Source of the DNA: DASPKW01 sp038244055
GTDB lineage: Bacteria; Planctomycetota; Phycisphaerae; Tepidisphaerales; Tepidisphaeraceae
DNA: 39,117 nucleotides
NCBI GenBank assembly: GCA_038244055.1
Contig: JBBRTW010000007.1
Location: 1 to 39,117, forward strand
Direction of reading: 5' to 3'
The notes below the pieces were generated by a model. That model saw only the letters and a list, made by a program, of their open reading frames with translations. It made no database searches and was not told where the DNA came from. Made by a program: the position numbers and the translations under genes. Shown in pieces: positions 25,026 to 32,297 of the stretch (positions within the stretch are counted from its first letter, which is position 1; the number at the start of each line of letters is the position of its first letter).

Positions 25026-25044
25026 CATGGGCAGGATGCCCATG
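25026..25044 (-). terminator. Hairpin downstream of the DUF1328 gene
   Basis: CATGGGCA (25026-25033) pairs perfectly with TGCCCATG (25037-25044) around a three-base loop, 17 bases beyond the stop of the small membrane gene. No T-run follows on the minus strand, so it may be a transcript-end stabiliser rather than a true terminator. Confidence 0.4.
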
Positions 25045-25061
25045 CTACGGCCGATGCGGCG

Positions 25062-25235
25062 TCATAGGCCGCGCGGTCGTTTTACCACACCGGCGAGGAG
25101 CGAGAGCAGGAACAGCACCAGGAAGACGAAGAACAGTACCTTGGCGACGCCACCTGCGCCGGCCGCGACATCGCCGAAGCCGAAGACCGCCGCGATGATC
25201 GAAATGATGAAGAAAACGGCTGACCAATACAGCAT
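25062..25235 (-). CDS. Small DUF1328-family membrane protein
   Basis: A 57-residue protein starting MLYWSAVFFIISIIAAV, then GFGDVAAGAGGVAKVLF, and ending in LLSLLAGVVKRPRGL. This is the characteristic DUF1328 pattern: two membrane helices separated by a Gly/Ala-rich turn. CGGAGG lies five bases before the ATG. Members are abundant in bacteria and often found with stress genes; the function is unknown. Its neighbour upstream on the same strand is an entericidin-type lipoprotein, another small envelope stress gene, but a terminator between them makes separate transcription likely. Confidence 0.92.
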   Translation of the reverse strand: MLYWSAVFFIISIIAAVFGFGDVAAGAGGVAKVLFFVFLVLFLLSLLAGVVKRPRGL

Positions 25236-25442
25236 ATAGCCTCCGTAATGACATGGAGTTAGATTCCGAGCACCGCGCCTGCTTCCGCAGGCATGAAGGC
25301 GGCGCTACGTTCGAAGGATCAGCTATCGCAAGATTTGTGCCGTTCCATCTTGGGACACGCAAAACTCAACCCCATCGCCCGCCGCCCGACTTTTTGTCGT
25401 GCTACCAAACCGCCCACCGAGCCAATCCTAACGGTCCCCCCC

Positions 25443-25472
25443 AATGAAAACGCTCCCCGAAACAGGGGAGCG
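25443..25472 (-). terminator. Intrinsic terminator of the entericidin-like gene
   Basis: On the minus strand CGCTCCCC (25472-25465) pairs with GGGGAGCG (25458-25451) around a six-base loop and is followed by TTTTCATTGG. It lies about 60 bases beyond the stop codon. Confidence 0.88.
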
Positions 25473-25530
25473 CTTGAGCAAGTTGCACGGATTGCCCCGG
25501 CCGTGGTTGTCGCCGGGCTCGCGATCCAGA

Positions 25531-25677
25531 TCACTTGTTTCTTTCGGCCGCGTTTTGCATCTTCTCGCCGCCGCGTTCGACGTCCTTGCCCGCGCCTTCA
25601 ACCGTGTTGCAGGCGGACATGACCAGGGGAGCAAAGGCGAGTAGGACGACCATGACGATTCGAATCAGTGACTTCAT
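25531..25677 (-). CDS. Entericidin-type small lipoprotein
   Basis: A 48-residue lipoprotein. The signal sequence MKSLIRIVMVVLLAFAPLV ends in MSAC, giving the lipidated cysteine at residue 21. The mature part NTVEGAGKDVERGGEKMQ is the typical entericidin EcnA/B sequence. GGGAG lies upstream of the ATG at 25677. In Enterobacteria entericidins form a toxin/antidote lipoprotein pair linked to stationary-phase lysis. Here only one copy is visible, and the role in planctomycetes is unknown. Confidence 0.92.
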   Translation of the reverse strand: MKSLIRIVMVVLLAFAPLVMSACNTVEGAGKDVERGGEKMQNAAERNK

Positions 25678-26199
25678 ATGAGTCTCCCGAACAAAGGGGT
25701 ATGTCGATTTCCCATGCCGCGCGCCGCGGCAACATATTCGGCGATCGACTGGGGTGCATCCTACGCAGGGCCTTGTCGGACCAACAACGTGCAAAATGGG
25801 AGATCAAAATCGGCCGGATTTCCCGATAGTCTCGATTCCAAAGCATCGAGGGCACCCTTGAAAAAGCCCGCGCACCGCACTGGCGTGTTTGTTTTTATTT
25901 GCATCGGCCTCTTCTTATGTTTAGACTCTGCCCCGCTTTGGAGAACGTTTGGCATCCCCCGGGGCTTTGACCGGGCGCGCAGGAGTGAATTTGACGGGAT
26001 CAGAAGACCGGTCGAGTCGCGGAGCAGCCCACCGCCGCTGTCGTGAAAGGCTTCAACTTTCGCCCGGTACACCCGGTCCCGCTATATTCACACCTTCGCC
26101 TATTGGACACGCGGCAGACCGAGTGCCGCCCCAAGATACAAGCGTACTCAAATCCGACACCATACGAGTTCGACACCTGGAGCTTTCAGGAGGAACGCT
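25678..26199. other. Divergent intergenic region before the secretin gene
   Basis: This 522-bp stretch separates the entericidin-type gene from the secretin gene. It holds no convincing gene; a plus-strand frame with a hydrophobic stretch near 25,880 lacks a ribosome site. TATATT near 26,083 could be a -10 box for the secretin but has no clear -35 partner. A strong AGGAGG precedes the secretin start. Confidence 0.4.
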
Positions 26200-29100
26200 G
26201 TGAATTCCAATCGTCGCCCTGCCCGCTGCGTGGTTTCTTCTTCCACCATCACCCTTAACAAGCCGCAACAACGCCGCCGAATGGCCGCCGTGGCCTTGGC
26301 CGCCGCCGTCGCCTCGTCGCTGAGTGTCGTGGGTCTGAACGCGCTTCGCGCGGAAGATCCCGATGCGCGTTCGTCCGCGCCCCGGCCGATGCCGATCCTG
26401 GCCGGCCTGAGCATTCCGGGCGAGCAGCCCAAACTGGCGGCCGAGCAGCCGAAGTTGAGCGATGCCGACCTGGTGAAGCAGGGTGTCGATCAATATTCGA
26501 AGGCGATGTACGAGGAAGCGCTGGCGACCTTGCAACAGGTCAAGGCCGATGCGCTGACGCCTGAAGATAAGAAGACCTACAGCGCGACGATCAAGGATGC
26601 CGAGTCGGCCGCCAATGAGCGCAAGGCCGCCCGCGCCGCGTTCGAGACGGGCGAACAGGCCCGCCAGTCGAACAACGCCAATGAGGCGTTGAAGTCGTAT
26701 CAGTCGGTTCTGGAAAACAAGTTCGCCGATGAGGGGACCAAGAAAAAGGCGAGCGAACAGATCGCGCTGGTGCAGGCGATGGCGGCTCCGGCCGGCGATC
26801 CTCGCGCGGCCTATCAGGATGGCCGAAAGCTCTACCGCGAAGGCGACTGGATTGCCGCGCGGAAGTTCCTGGAGCAGGCTCGCGTTGCGGGATACAAGGG
26901 CGGGTTGTTCGAAGAATCGCCCGATTCGATTCTCGCCAAGATGGATAAGAAGGAAGCGGCCGATCGCGCCAAGACCGAGGCTGATCTGGCGGCACGTCGC
27001 GCTGCAGAGGGGACGCCCACCCCGACGCCGACGCCCGCCCCGGCAGATACGACACCGACTCCCACGCCCACGCCCACCCCCACTCCGACTCCCACGCCTA
27101 CTCCCACGCCGACCCCGACTCCCACCCCCACACCGGCGGATACCACCCCGACGCCCACCCCGACTCCCACTCCAGTCCCCACGCCGACGCCGGCACCCGC
27201 GGATACCGCGCCGACCCCGACGCCCGCCCCGGCTGTTGAAGACATTAAGATCGATCCGCACGCCGCCTATACCGAGGGTCGGCGGCTCTATCGCGAAGGC
27301 GACTGGATCGCCGCCCGCAAATACTTCAATCTGGCGATCGACTACAAGCCCGGTCTTTTCGAAGATTCCGCCCAGAAGTATCTCGAGCGGATGGATAAGA
27401 AGGAATCGGCCGACCGCGCCAAGACCGAGGCGGAAATCGCCGCCAGGCGCCCCGCCGATGATCAGCCCCGCACGGCCCTGGCTCAGAATACCAATCCCAC
27501 ACCGACCCCGACGCCAACTCCCACGCCCACCCCGACCCCAACTCCCACCCCAACTCCGACCCCGACCCCGGCCGATACAACGCCAACCCCCACGCCGACC
27601 CCGACTCCAACACCTACCCCGACCCCCACGCCGACTCCCACCCCCACTCCGACACCGACCCCGGCGGATACGAGCCCGACGCCCACCCCCACACCGACGC
27701 CAAATGGTGGCAACACCGCGCCCGCCGTCGTCGACAATAAGGCCGCGTCCGAGCTCGAAGCCATCGCCGTCCGGCAGAAGCTTCAGCAGCAGGATCGCGA
27801 GTTCACCGCCCGTCAGAAGGTCGCCCAGGCCCGCGAGGCTCAGAACGCCGAGCGCCTGGCCGATGCACTCAAGCTCTACTCCGATGCCGCCGCCCTCGAT
27901 CCCAATAACGAGCAGGCCAAGTCCGGCCGCGATGAAATGCTCATCCGCACCGGCACGCTCAAAGGCACCGGCACCGGCCCGATTCCGCATCTCATCGAGA
28001 TTCGCCGCCAGGAAATCAGGTTCCGCTTCGAGCAGAAGATCCGCGATGCCGAAAAGGCGATCTCGGCCAGGGACTGGTCCGCGGTTCGCACCGCCCTCCT
28101 CGATGCCGATGTCGCCTGGAAATCCGATGCCACGCTGTTCAATGCCAGCGAACTGGCCGAGTTCGAGACCAAGATTCGCGCCACCAAGCTGTCGGCCGAT
28201 CAGGCGGAATCGGCCGCGAAGATCGAGATTGAATCCAAGACCAGCAAGAAGCAGAACGATGACGAAATCCGGCGTCAGATTGAAGAAGCGGCGAATCAGC
28301 GGCGCACGATTGCCAAGCTGATCGAGCGCTCGCAGGACCAAATCCGCCTCCGGAAGTATAAAGAGGCCCTGGGCATTCTCGATCAGGTAATTCAGCTCGA
28401 TCCGAACAACGACTACGCCAAGGGCGCCAAGCCCCTGGTTTACGACAACTATCAGCTTGAAGTGCAGAGGCAGCATCGTGACCGTTGGAACCGCGAATTC
28501 ACCAACCAGATGAACGCGGCCGAAGAACGGAAAATTCCCTACGAAGATATTCTCCGCTATCCGGAAAACTGGCCGGATATTTCGGAAATGCGCGATGCCG
28601 AGGTCAAGAGCGAACGCGGCATGAAGCAGGAAGATCTGGCCGTGCAGGCGCAGCTCGACCGCCGCCTGCCGGAAATCAACTTCGCCGGCCAGGGTTTGAA
28701 AGACGTCGTCGACTTCCTCACCGATGTCTCCGGCGCAAACATCTTCGTGAGCTGGCGGACGCTGGAAGCGGCCGGCATCAACAAGGATGCCCCGGTCACC
28801 GCGCGTCTCAAGGATGTGAAATTCTCCAAGGCCCTGACGACGATTCTGAACGATGTCGGCGGCGGCAATATCAAGCTCGGCTACACGATCGATGAAGGCG
28901 TCATTACGATTTCGACGGCCGATGAGCTGGCCAAGAACACGGCGACGCGCGTCTACGACATCCGCGATTTGCTGGTTGAAGTCCCCGACTTCGATCAGGC
29001 CCCCGACTTTAGCCTGCAGTCCAACTCAAGTGGCGGCGGCGGCGGCGGTGGGGGCGGCCGTGGCGGCGGGGGCGGCGGCGGCGGCCGAGGGGGTGGTGGC

Positions 29101-30297
29101 GGCGGTGGTGCGGGCGGTGGCGGCGGCCTCTTCGGTGGCGGCGGCGGTGGCGGCGGCGGCAAGCAGGGCGGCGAGAAGACCCAGACCCTCCAGGAGCGCA
29201 TGGACGCCCTGGTCAAGCTGATCCAGGAAACCGTCGATCCCACGTCCTGGCGCGATGCCGGCGGCTCGGTCGGCGCGGTGCGGGCTCTCAATGGCCAGCT
29301 CATCGTCACCCAGACCCCCGAGAACCAGCGCCAACTCGTCAACCTCCTCGAGCAGCTTCGCGAGACTCGGGCCATTCAGATCACCATCGAAGCCCGCTTC
29401 CTCTCGGTCTCCAAGAGCTTCCTCGAAGATGTCGGCATGGATTTTGACTTCTTCTTCAACGTCAAGAATCCCAACAATTTCAGCCAGATCAACGTCTTCC
29501 AGAACTCGATCGGCTTCACCCAGCAGCCCTCCACCGGCATCCCGGGCAGCGTCGGTCAGGAATTCAAGGCCGGCAACCTGCAATCCCTCAGCGTTGGCGG
29601 AACGTACCTGGATAACTTCCAGGTCAACTTCCTCCTCAACGCCACCCAGGCCTCGCAGACCACGACCACGCTGACCGCCCCGCGCGTCACGCTGTTCAAC
29701 GGCCAGCGGGCCTATGTGCTGGTCGCCACGCAGCGCGCGTATGTCTCGGAGTTGCAGGCCGTAGTCGGCAACAACTCCTCCAACTTCCAGCCGACGGTGG
29801 ATATCGTCGAATCGGGCGTGCTGCTCGACGTGCAGGCGACGGTCTCGGCCGACCGCAAGTACGTGACCATGACCCTTCGTCCGCAGCTCGCCCAGCTCCT
29901 CAACCTGTTCCAGTTCGCCTTCCAGCAGGGCAGCAGCGCTCCGGCCGGCGGCGGCGGCGGAGCCGGCGGCATCGTCATCGGCGGCGGCAACCAGCAGGGC
30001 GTCGGCACCGGCATCATCCAGCAGCCCGAGTTGCAGCTCACCGAAGTGCGCACCACCGTCAGCGTCCCCGATGGCGGCACGCTCCTCCTGGGTGGCCAGA
30101 CCCTCGCGGCCGAGGTCGAACGCGAGGCGGGCGTCCCGGTACTCTCCAAGATCCCGTTCCTCAAGCGGCTGTTCACCAACCGCTCGCTGGCCAAGGATGA
30201 ATCGGTGCTCCTGATCCTGGTGCGCCCGACGATCATCATCCAGCGCGAGCAGGAACAAAAGCAGTTCCCGCTCCTGTCGAGCAAAGTCGCCGGATAA
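26200..30297 (+). CDS. Giant secretin-domain protein with TPR-like, (Thr-Pro)n and poly-Gly regions
   Basis: A 1365-residue exported protein starting at GTG, with AGGAGG seven bases upstream. Residues about 25-50 are the signal sequence. A helical TPR-like region (80-190) follows. Two near-identical blocks starting YREGDWIAARK (about 205-265 and 350-415) are each followed by a (Thr-Pro)n tract (272-344 and 433-502). More helical TPR-like sequence runs to about 815. A secretin N-terminal/STN-like domain covers 823-910 (LPEINFAGQGLKDVVDFL). A poly-Gly linker covers 945-987. The secretin domain then runs to the end with the signature VPDGGTLLLGG at about 1289. Secretins form outer-membrane gates for type II secretion or type IV pili. 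The N-terminal half is far longer than in GspD/PilQ. No other secretion genes are adjacent. Confidence 0.9.
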   Translation: MNSNRRPARCVVSSSTITLNKPQQRRRMAAVALAAAVASSLSVVGLNALRAEDPDARSSAPRPMPILAGLSIPGEQPKLAAEQPKLSDADLVKQGVDQYSKAMYEEALATLQQVKADALTPEDKKTYSATIKDAESAANERKAARAAFETGEQARQSNNANEALKSYQSVLENKFADEGTKKKASEQIALVQAMAAPAGDPRAAYQDGRKLYREGDWIAARKFLEQARVAGYKGGLFEESPDSILAKMDKKEAADRAKTEADLAARRAAEGTPTPTPTPAPADTTPTPTPTPTPTPTPTPTPTPTPTPTPTPADTTPTPTPTPTPVPTPTPAPADTAPTPTPAPAVEDIKIDPHAAYTEGRRLYREGDWIAARKYFNLAIDYKPGLFEDSAQKYLERMDKKESADRAKTEAEIAARRPADDQPRTALAQNTNPTPTPTPTPTPTPTPTPTPTPTPTPADTTPTPTPTPTPTPTPTPTPTPTPTPTPTPADTSPTPTPTPTPNGGNTAPAVVDNKAASELEAIAVRQKLQQQDREFTARQKVAQAREAQNAERLADALKLYSDAAALDPNNEQAKSGRDEMLIRTGTLKGTGTGPIPHLIEIRRQEIRFRFEQKIRDAEKAISARDWSAVRTALLDADVAWKSDATLFNASELAEFETKIRATKLSADQAESAAKIEIESKTSKKQNDDEIRRQIEEAANQRRTIAKLIERSQDQIRLRKYKEALGILDQVIQLDPNNDYAKGAKPLVYDNYQLEVQRQHRDRWNREFTNQMNAAEERKIPYEDILRYPENWPDISEMRDAEVKSERGMKQEDLAVQAQLDRRLPEINFAGQGLKDVVDFLTDVSGANIFVSWRTLEAAGINKDAPVTARLKDVKFSKALTTILNDVGGGNIKLGYTIDEGVITISTADELAKNTATRVYDIRDLLVEVPDFDQAPDFSLQSNSSGGGGGGGGGRGGGGGGGGRGGGGGGGAGGGGGLFGGGGGGGGGKQGGEKTQTLQERMDALVKLIQETVDPTSWRDAGGSVGAVRALNGQLIVTQTPENQRQLVNLLEQLRETRAIQITIEARFLSVSKSFLEDVGMDFDFFFNVKNPNNFSQINVFQNSIGFTQQPSTGIPGSVGQEFKAGNLQSLSVGGTYLDNFQVNFLLNATQASQTTTTLTAPRVTLFNGQRAYVLVATQRAYVSELQAVVGNNSSNFQPTVDIVESGVLLDVQATVSADRKYVTMTLRPQLAQLLNLFQFAFQQGSSAPAGGGGGAGGIVIGGGNQQGVGTGIIQQPELQLTEVRTTVSVPDGGTLLLGGQTLAAEVEREAGVPVLSKIPFLKRLFTNRSLAKDESVLLILVRPTIIIQREQEQKQFPLLSSKVAG
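27013..27231 (+). repeat. (Thr-Pro)n-coding tandem repeat, tract 1
   Basis: An array of alternating Thr and Pro codons (ACN CCN) interrupted by two to three AD-T units such as APADTTPTP. It is low-complexity DNA prone to length change. The tract sits between two copies of the YREGDWIAARK block. Confidence 0.9.
27496..27705 (+). repeat. (Thr-Pro)n-coding tandem repeat, tract 2
   Basis: A second Thr-Pro array of similar length with the same ADTTP / ADTSP interruptions, so both tracts probably arose by duplication along with the block before them. Confidence 0.9.
29032..29160 (+). repeat. Poly-glycine-coding GGC/GGT tract
   Basis: Forty-three codons, almost all glycine with a few Arg, Ala, Leu and Phe, link the N-terminal secretin domain to the secretin core. 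A flexible linker is likely; copy number may vary between strains. Confidence 0.9.
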
Positions 30298-30323
30298 GCG
30301 AAGTTTCACGTTTCAAACGCAAT

Positions 30324-30362
30324 CCGCCCCGGAATGGCCAATCCATTCCGGGGCGGTTTTTT
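30324..30362 (+). terminator. Intrinsic terminator of the secretin gene
   Basis: CCGCCCCGGAATGG (30324-30337) pairs perfectly with CCATTCCGGGGCGG (30343-30356) around a five-base loop, followed by six T. It starts 27 bases after the stop. Confidence 0.95.
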
Positions 30363-30369
30363 GCGCAAG

Positions 30370-30594
30370 ACAAATTGAACCACGAAGGCACGAAGGGCAC
30401 GAAGGAATCAGGAAACGAAGATAGAGGATTGAGAATGGAAGCCGGCAGGATGTTGATTTCTGGAAAATGAAAACCCCTGGGAGTGGGCATGCTCTCCGTT
30501 GTCGTTCCATCCTCTATTTTCTATCGTCTATCCTCGTCTTCGCATTCCGCTTCGTGCCCTTGGTGTTTTTCGTGGTTCATCTGAATAATTCGGG
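30370..30594. repeat. Dispersed inverted-repeat element, copy 2
   Basis: The right end (30563-30594) nearly equals 21964-21995. The left end (from 30370) carries ACCACGAAGGCACGAAGGGC, inverted relative to CCTTGGTGTTTTTCGTGGT at the right. Inside, AGATAGAGGATTGAGAATGG pairs with CCATCCTCTATTTTCTAT. The whole is an imperfect palindrome of about 225 bp between the secretin and rpsI terminators, and has no open reading frame. Confidence 0.7.
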
Positions 30595-30611
30595 CTACCG
30601 AGAGGGTGAAA

Positions 30612-30653
30612 TGAAAAAAAGAAAGAACCTGGAGAATCGATTCTCCGGGTTCT
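30612..30653 (-). terminator. Intrinsic terminator of rplM-rpsI
   Basis: On the minus strand AGAACC plus GGAGAAT pairs with ATTCTCC plus GGTTCT (30653 to 30624, including one G-U pair), followed by TTC and seven T. It begins about 26 bases after the rpsI stop codon. Confidence 0.92.
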
Positions 30654-30678
30654 GTTTTGTATTGATTGAAGAAGCGAA

Positions 30679-31128
30679 TTACCGCTTGGAGAACTGGAAC
30701 TTCCGGCGAGCGCCGCGCTGGCCGTACTTCTTACGTTCCTTCATGCGGGGGTCGCGGGTGAGCAGGCCGGCATTGCGGAGCGGGACTTCGTGGGACTTGT
30801 CGTACTTCGCCAGCGCGCGGGCCAGGCCGAGGATGACCGCGCCGGCTTGCCCGGTCGGGCCGCCGCCGCCGGCATTGACCAGCATGTCCATCTTGCCGCC
30901 GGTGTTGGTCACTTCGAAGGGGGCGAAGAGCGCCTTGCGGTCGCGCTCGGAGGTGAAGTAATCGTTGAGTTCGCGGCCATTGATGAGGATCTTGCCCGAG
31001 CCCTGCGCCAGACGAACGCGGGCAACGGACGACTTGCGCCGGCCTGTGCCCCAGATGAAGGTCTGCTTGCCCTGGGGGGCGGCGGGGGCTTCGGGAATGG
31101 CGAGCGTGGGGGTATCGGTTTCAGCCAT
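30679..31128 (-). CDS. rpsI: 30S ribosomal protein S9
   Basis: A 149-residue protein. The core from about residue 22 matches S9/uS9: GTGRRKSSVARVRL, GKILINGRELNDYF, GGGPTGQAGAVILGLARAL, LTRDPRMKERKKYGQRGARRKFQFSKR at the C-terminus. The SKR tail reaches the P-site tRNA in other bacteria. The first 20 residues form an extra Ala/Pro/Thr-rich extension. It is the second gene of the conserved rplM-rpsI operon, 56 bp after rplM. There is no visible Shine-Dalgarno because a short tandem repeat fills the spacer. Confidence 0.97.
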   Translation of the reverse strand: MAETDTPTLAIPEAPAAPQGKQTFIWGTGRRKSSVARVRLAQGSGKILINGRELNDYFTSERDRKALFAPFEVTNTGGKMDMLVNAGGGGPTGQAGAVILGLARALAKYDKSHEVPLRNAGLLTRDPRMKERKKYGQRGARRKFQFSKR

Positions 31129-31184
31129 GGTGGTTCAGAAGTTAGAAGCGAGAAGTTGGAAGCGAGAAACAGAAAGACTCAGAT
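31129..31184 (-). repeat. Short tandem repeat filling the rplM-rpsI spacer
   Basis: On the minus strand the spacer holds about three imperfect units of a 14-mer, AACTTCTCGCTTCT. This pyrimidine-rich sequence replaces any recognisable ribosome site before rpsI. A related simple sequence (purine-rich on the plus strand) also follows murA. Confidence 0.7.
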
Positions 31185-31613
31185 TCAGATTTTGAGGGCT
31201 TTGGGCTGCTGGGCCTGGTGGGGATGCTCAGCGCCGCGGAAGATCTTGAGCTTGCCCTGGATATTGCGGCCCATCTTCGATTTGGGGAGCATTCGGCGCA
31301 CGGCCAGCTCGACCAGTTTTTCGGGGTGGTTGGCGAGCATTTCCTTATAGGAATACACCCGCCGGCCGCCGGGGTAGCGGGAGTAGGTATCGTATTCGAG
31401 AACATCCGCCTTTTTACCGGTAACGCGGACTTTCGCGGCGTTGATGAGAACGACGAAATCGCCGGTGTCGGTGTGCGGAGTGTAGGTCGGCTTGTGCTTT
31501 CCCTGGAGCAGAATGGCGATTTTGGAAGCCAGACGGCCCAGAACCTGATCGGTGGCATCGATGATATGCCAGTCGGCCTTAAGTTCGCCGGGCTTGGCAA
31601 GGTAAGTAGACAT
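31185..31613 (-). CDS. rplM: 50S ribosomal protein L13
   Basis: A 142-residue protein, the usual length. Diagnostic sequences are WHIIDATDQVLGRLASKIA, HTDTGDFVVLINAAKVRVTGKK and MLPKSKMGRNIQGKLKIFRGAEHPHQAQ. It assembles early into the large subunit. The start at 31613 has AGAGG eight bases upstream; the frame extends further but not with L13-like residues. It is the first gene of rplM-rpsI and is preceded by a well-formed promoter. Confidence 0.97.
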   Translation of the reverse strand: MSTYLAKPGELKADWHIIDATDQVLGRLASKIAILLQGKHKPTYTPHTDTGDFVVLINAAKVRVTGKKADVLEYDTYSRYPGGRRVYSYKEMLANHPEKLVELAVRRMLPKSKMGRNIQGKLKIFRGAEHPHQAQQPKALKI

Positions 31614-31710
31614 TTCGAGAACCTCTTTTCGAACCAGTCTGACAATCCGGTGTAAATCCGGGGAAAACGCGTGGACGGGCAGGGGGGTGCGCGCCAGCGG
31701 AGAATCGGGC

Positions 31711-31738
31711 AATATAGCGGCGGGCGGGGGGGTGTCAA
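31711..31738 (-). promoter_or_regulatory. Sigma-70-type promoter of rplM-rpsI
   Basis: On the minus strand a perfect TTGACA (31738-31733) and TATATT (31716-31711) are 16 bp apart. Transcription would begin near 31704, leaving a leader of about 90 bases before rplM. The GC-rich spacer is unusual but spacing and boxes are good. Confidence 0.8.
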
Positions 31739-31782
31739 GGGTGCTGGAGGAACTGCCCCGTCCGATATTCGACTCTTGCGGC

Positions 31783-32136
31783 TCATTCCTTCCAATCGAT
31801 CAGTTTTCCATCGATATTGACCTGCCGCGCCTCCCGCCAATTATCCGTCAATAGAACGTGCAGGCGGGCGTGGATGCGATCGATGGCGAATTCCGTCTCC
31901 CGCAATTCCTGCGAGGCCGCATCCGTCAGCCGATCGCCGGGCTCCGCCTCATCCGCATGCATCAACAGCGACCACCGGCCAAATAGCGGCGCGAACTCCG
32001 AGAACGCCTCGTTGGGTTCGAACTCCCCAAAATGCCACGAGTGATCGCTGCCAGTCAATTGGACGATGCCGACCAGCTTGTCGTTGAGGTAGAGGTGCGC
32101 CAAGGCCTCATGGTGCTTCATCGCATCGCATATCAT
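31783..32136 (-). CDS. Hypothetical protein
   Basis: A 117-residue soluble protein I do not recognise. It has a beta-like start (ALAHLYLNDKLVGIVQLTGSD), an aromatic-rich middle (SWHFGEFEPNEAFSEFAPLFGRWSLL), an acidic stretch (HADEAEPGDR) and a helical end with REARQVNIDGKLIDW. There is no signal peptide. The start could be 32136 or the in-frame ATG at 32121; neither has a good ribosome site, so the coordinates are uncertain at the 5' end. It is divergent from the cyclophilin gene, with paired inverted repeats in the shared region. Confidence 0.65.
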   Translation of the reverse strand: MICDAMKHHEALAHLYLNDKLVGIVQLTGSDHSWHFGEFEPNEAFSEFAPLFGRWSLLMHADEAEPGDRLTDAASQELRETEFAIDRIHARLHVLLTDNWREARQVNIDGKLIDWKE

Positions 32137-32193
32137 ATGCGGGCGTGCGACAGGTCACGCGAAAGAATTATGGCATCGCATATTGTTGATGCG
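32127..32193. promoter_or_regulatory. Paired inverted repeats in a divergent control region
   Basis: CGCATA-TCA-TATGCG (32127-32141) is a perfect 6-3-6 inverted repeat. CGCAT-ATTGTTG-ATGCG (32177-32193) is a second one. Both lie within 11-bp direct repeats GCATCGCATAT spaced 50 bp apart. They overlap the start of the hypothetical gene and precede the cyclophilin gene. A dimeric regulator site is plausible, but no regulator is identified. Confidence 0.4.
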
Positions 32194-32297
32194 AATCGCG
32201 CCGATCTTGCCGCCGGAGTGTTTGACTTGCACCCATCGGCTGCGACGGCGCGGGAGGCGGATTGACAAGCGGCATCGAGCAATGGACAACAACCTCC

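Noticed and set aside
25858..26046. Short plus-strand frame with a hydrophobic stretch
   Set aside because: It would start at TTG without a Shine-Dalgarno and ends in low-complexity Ser/Pro residues; no family resemblance.
26053..28476. Long minus-strand open frame opposite the secretin gene
   Set aside because: It has no ribosome site or family resemblance, is rich in Gly/Arg from the reverse of Thr-Pro codons, and the plus strand encodes a clear secretin.
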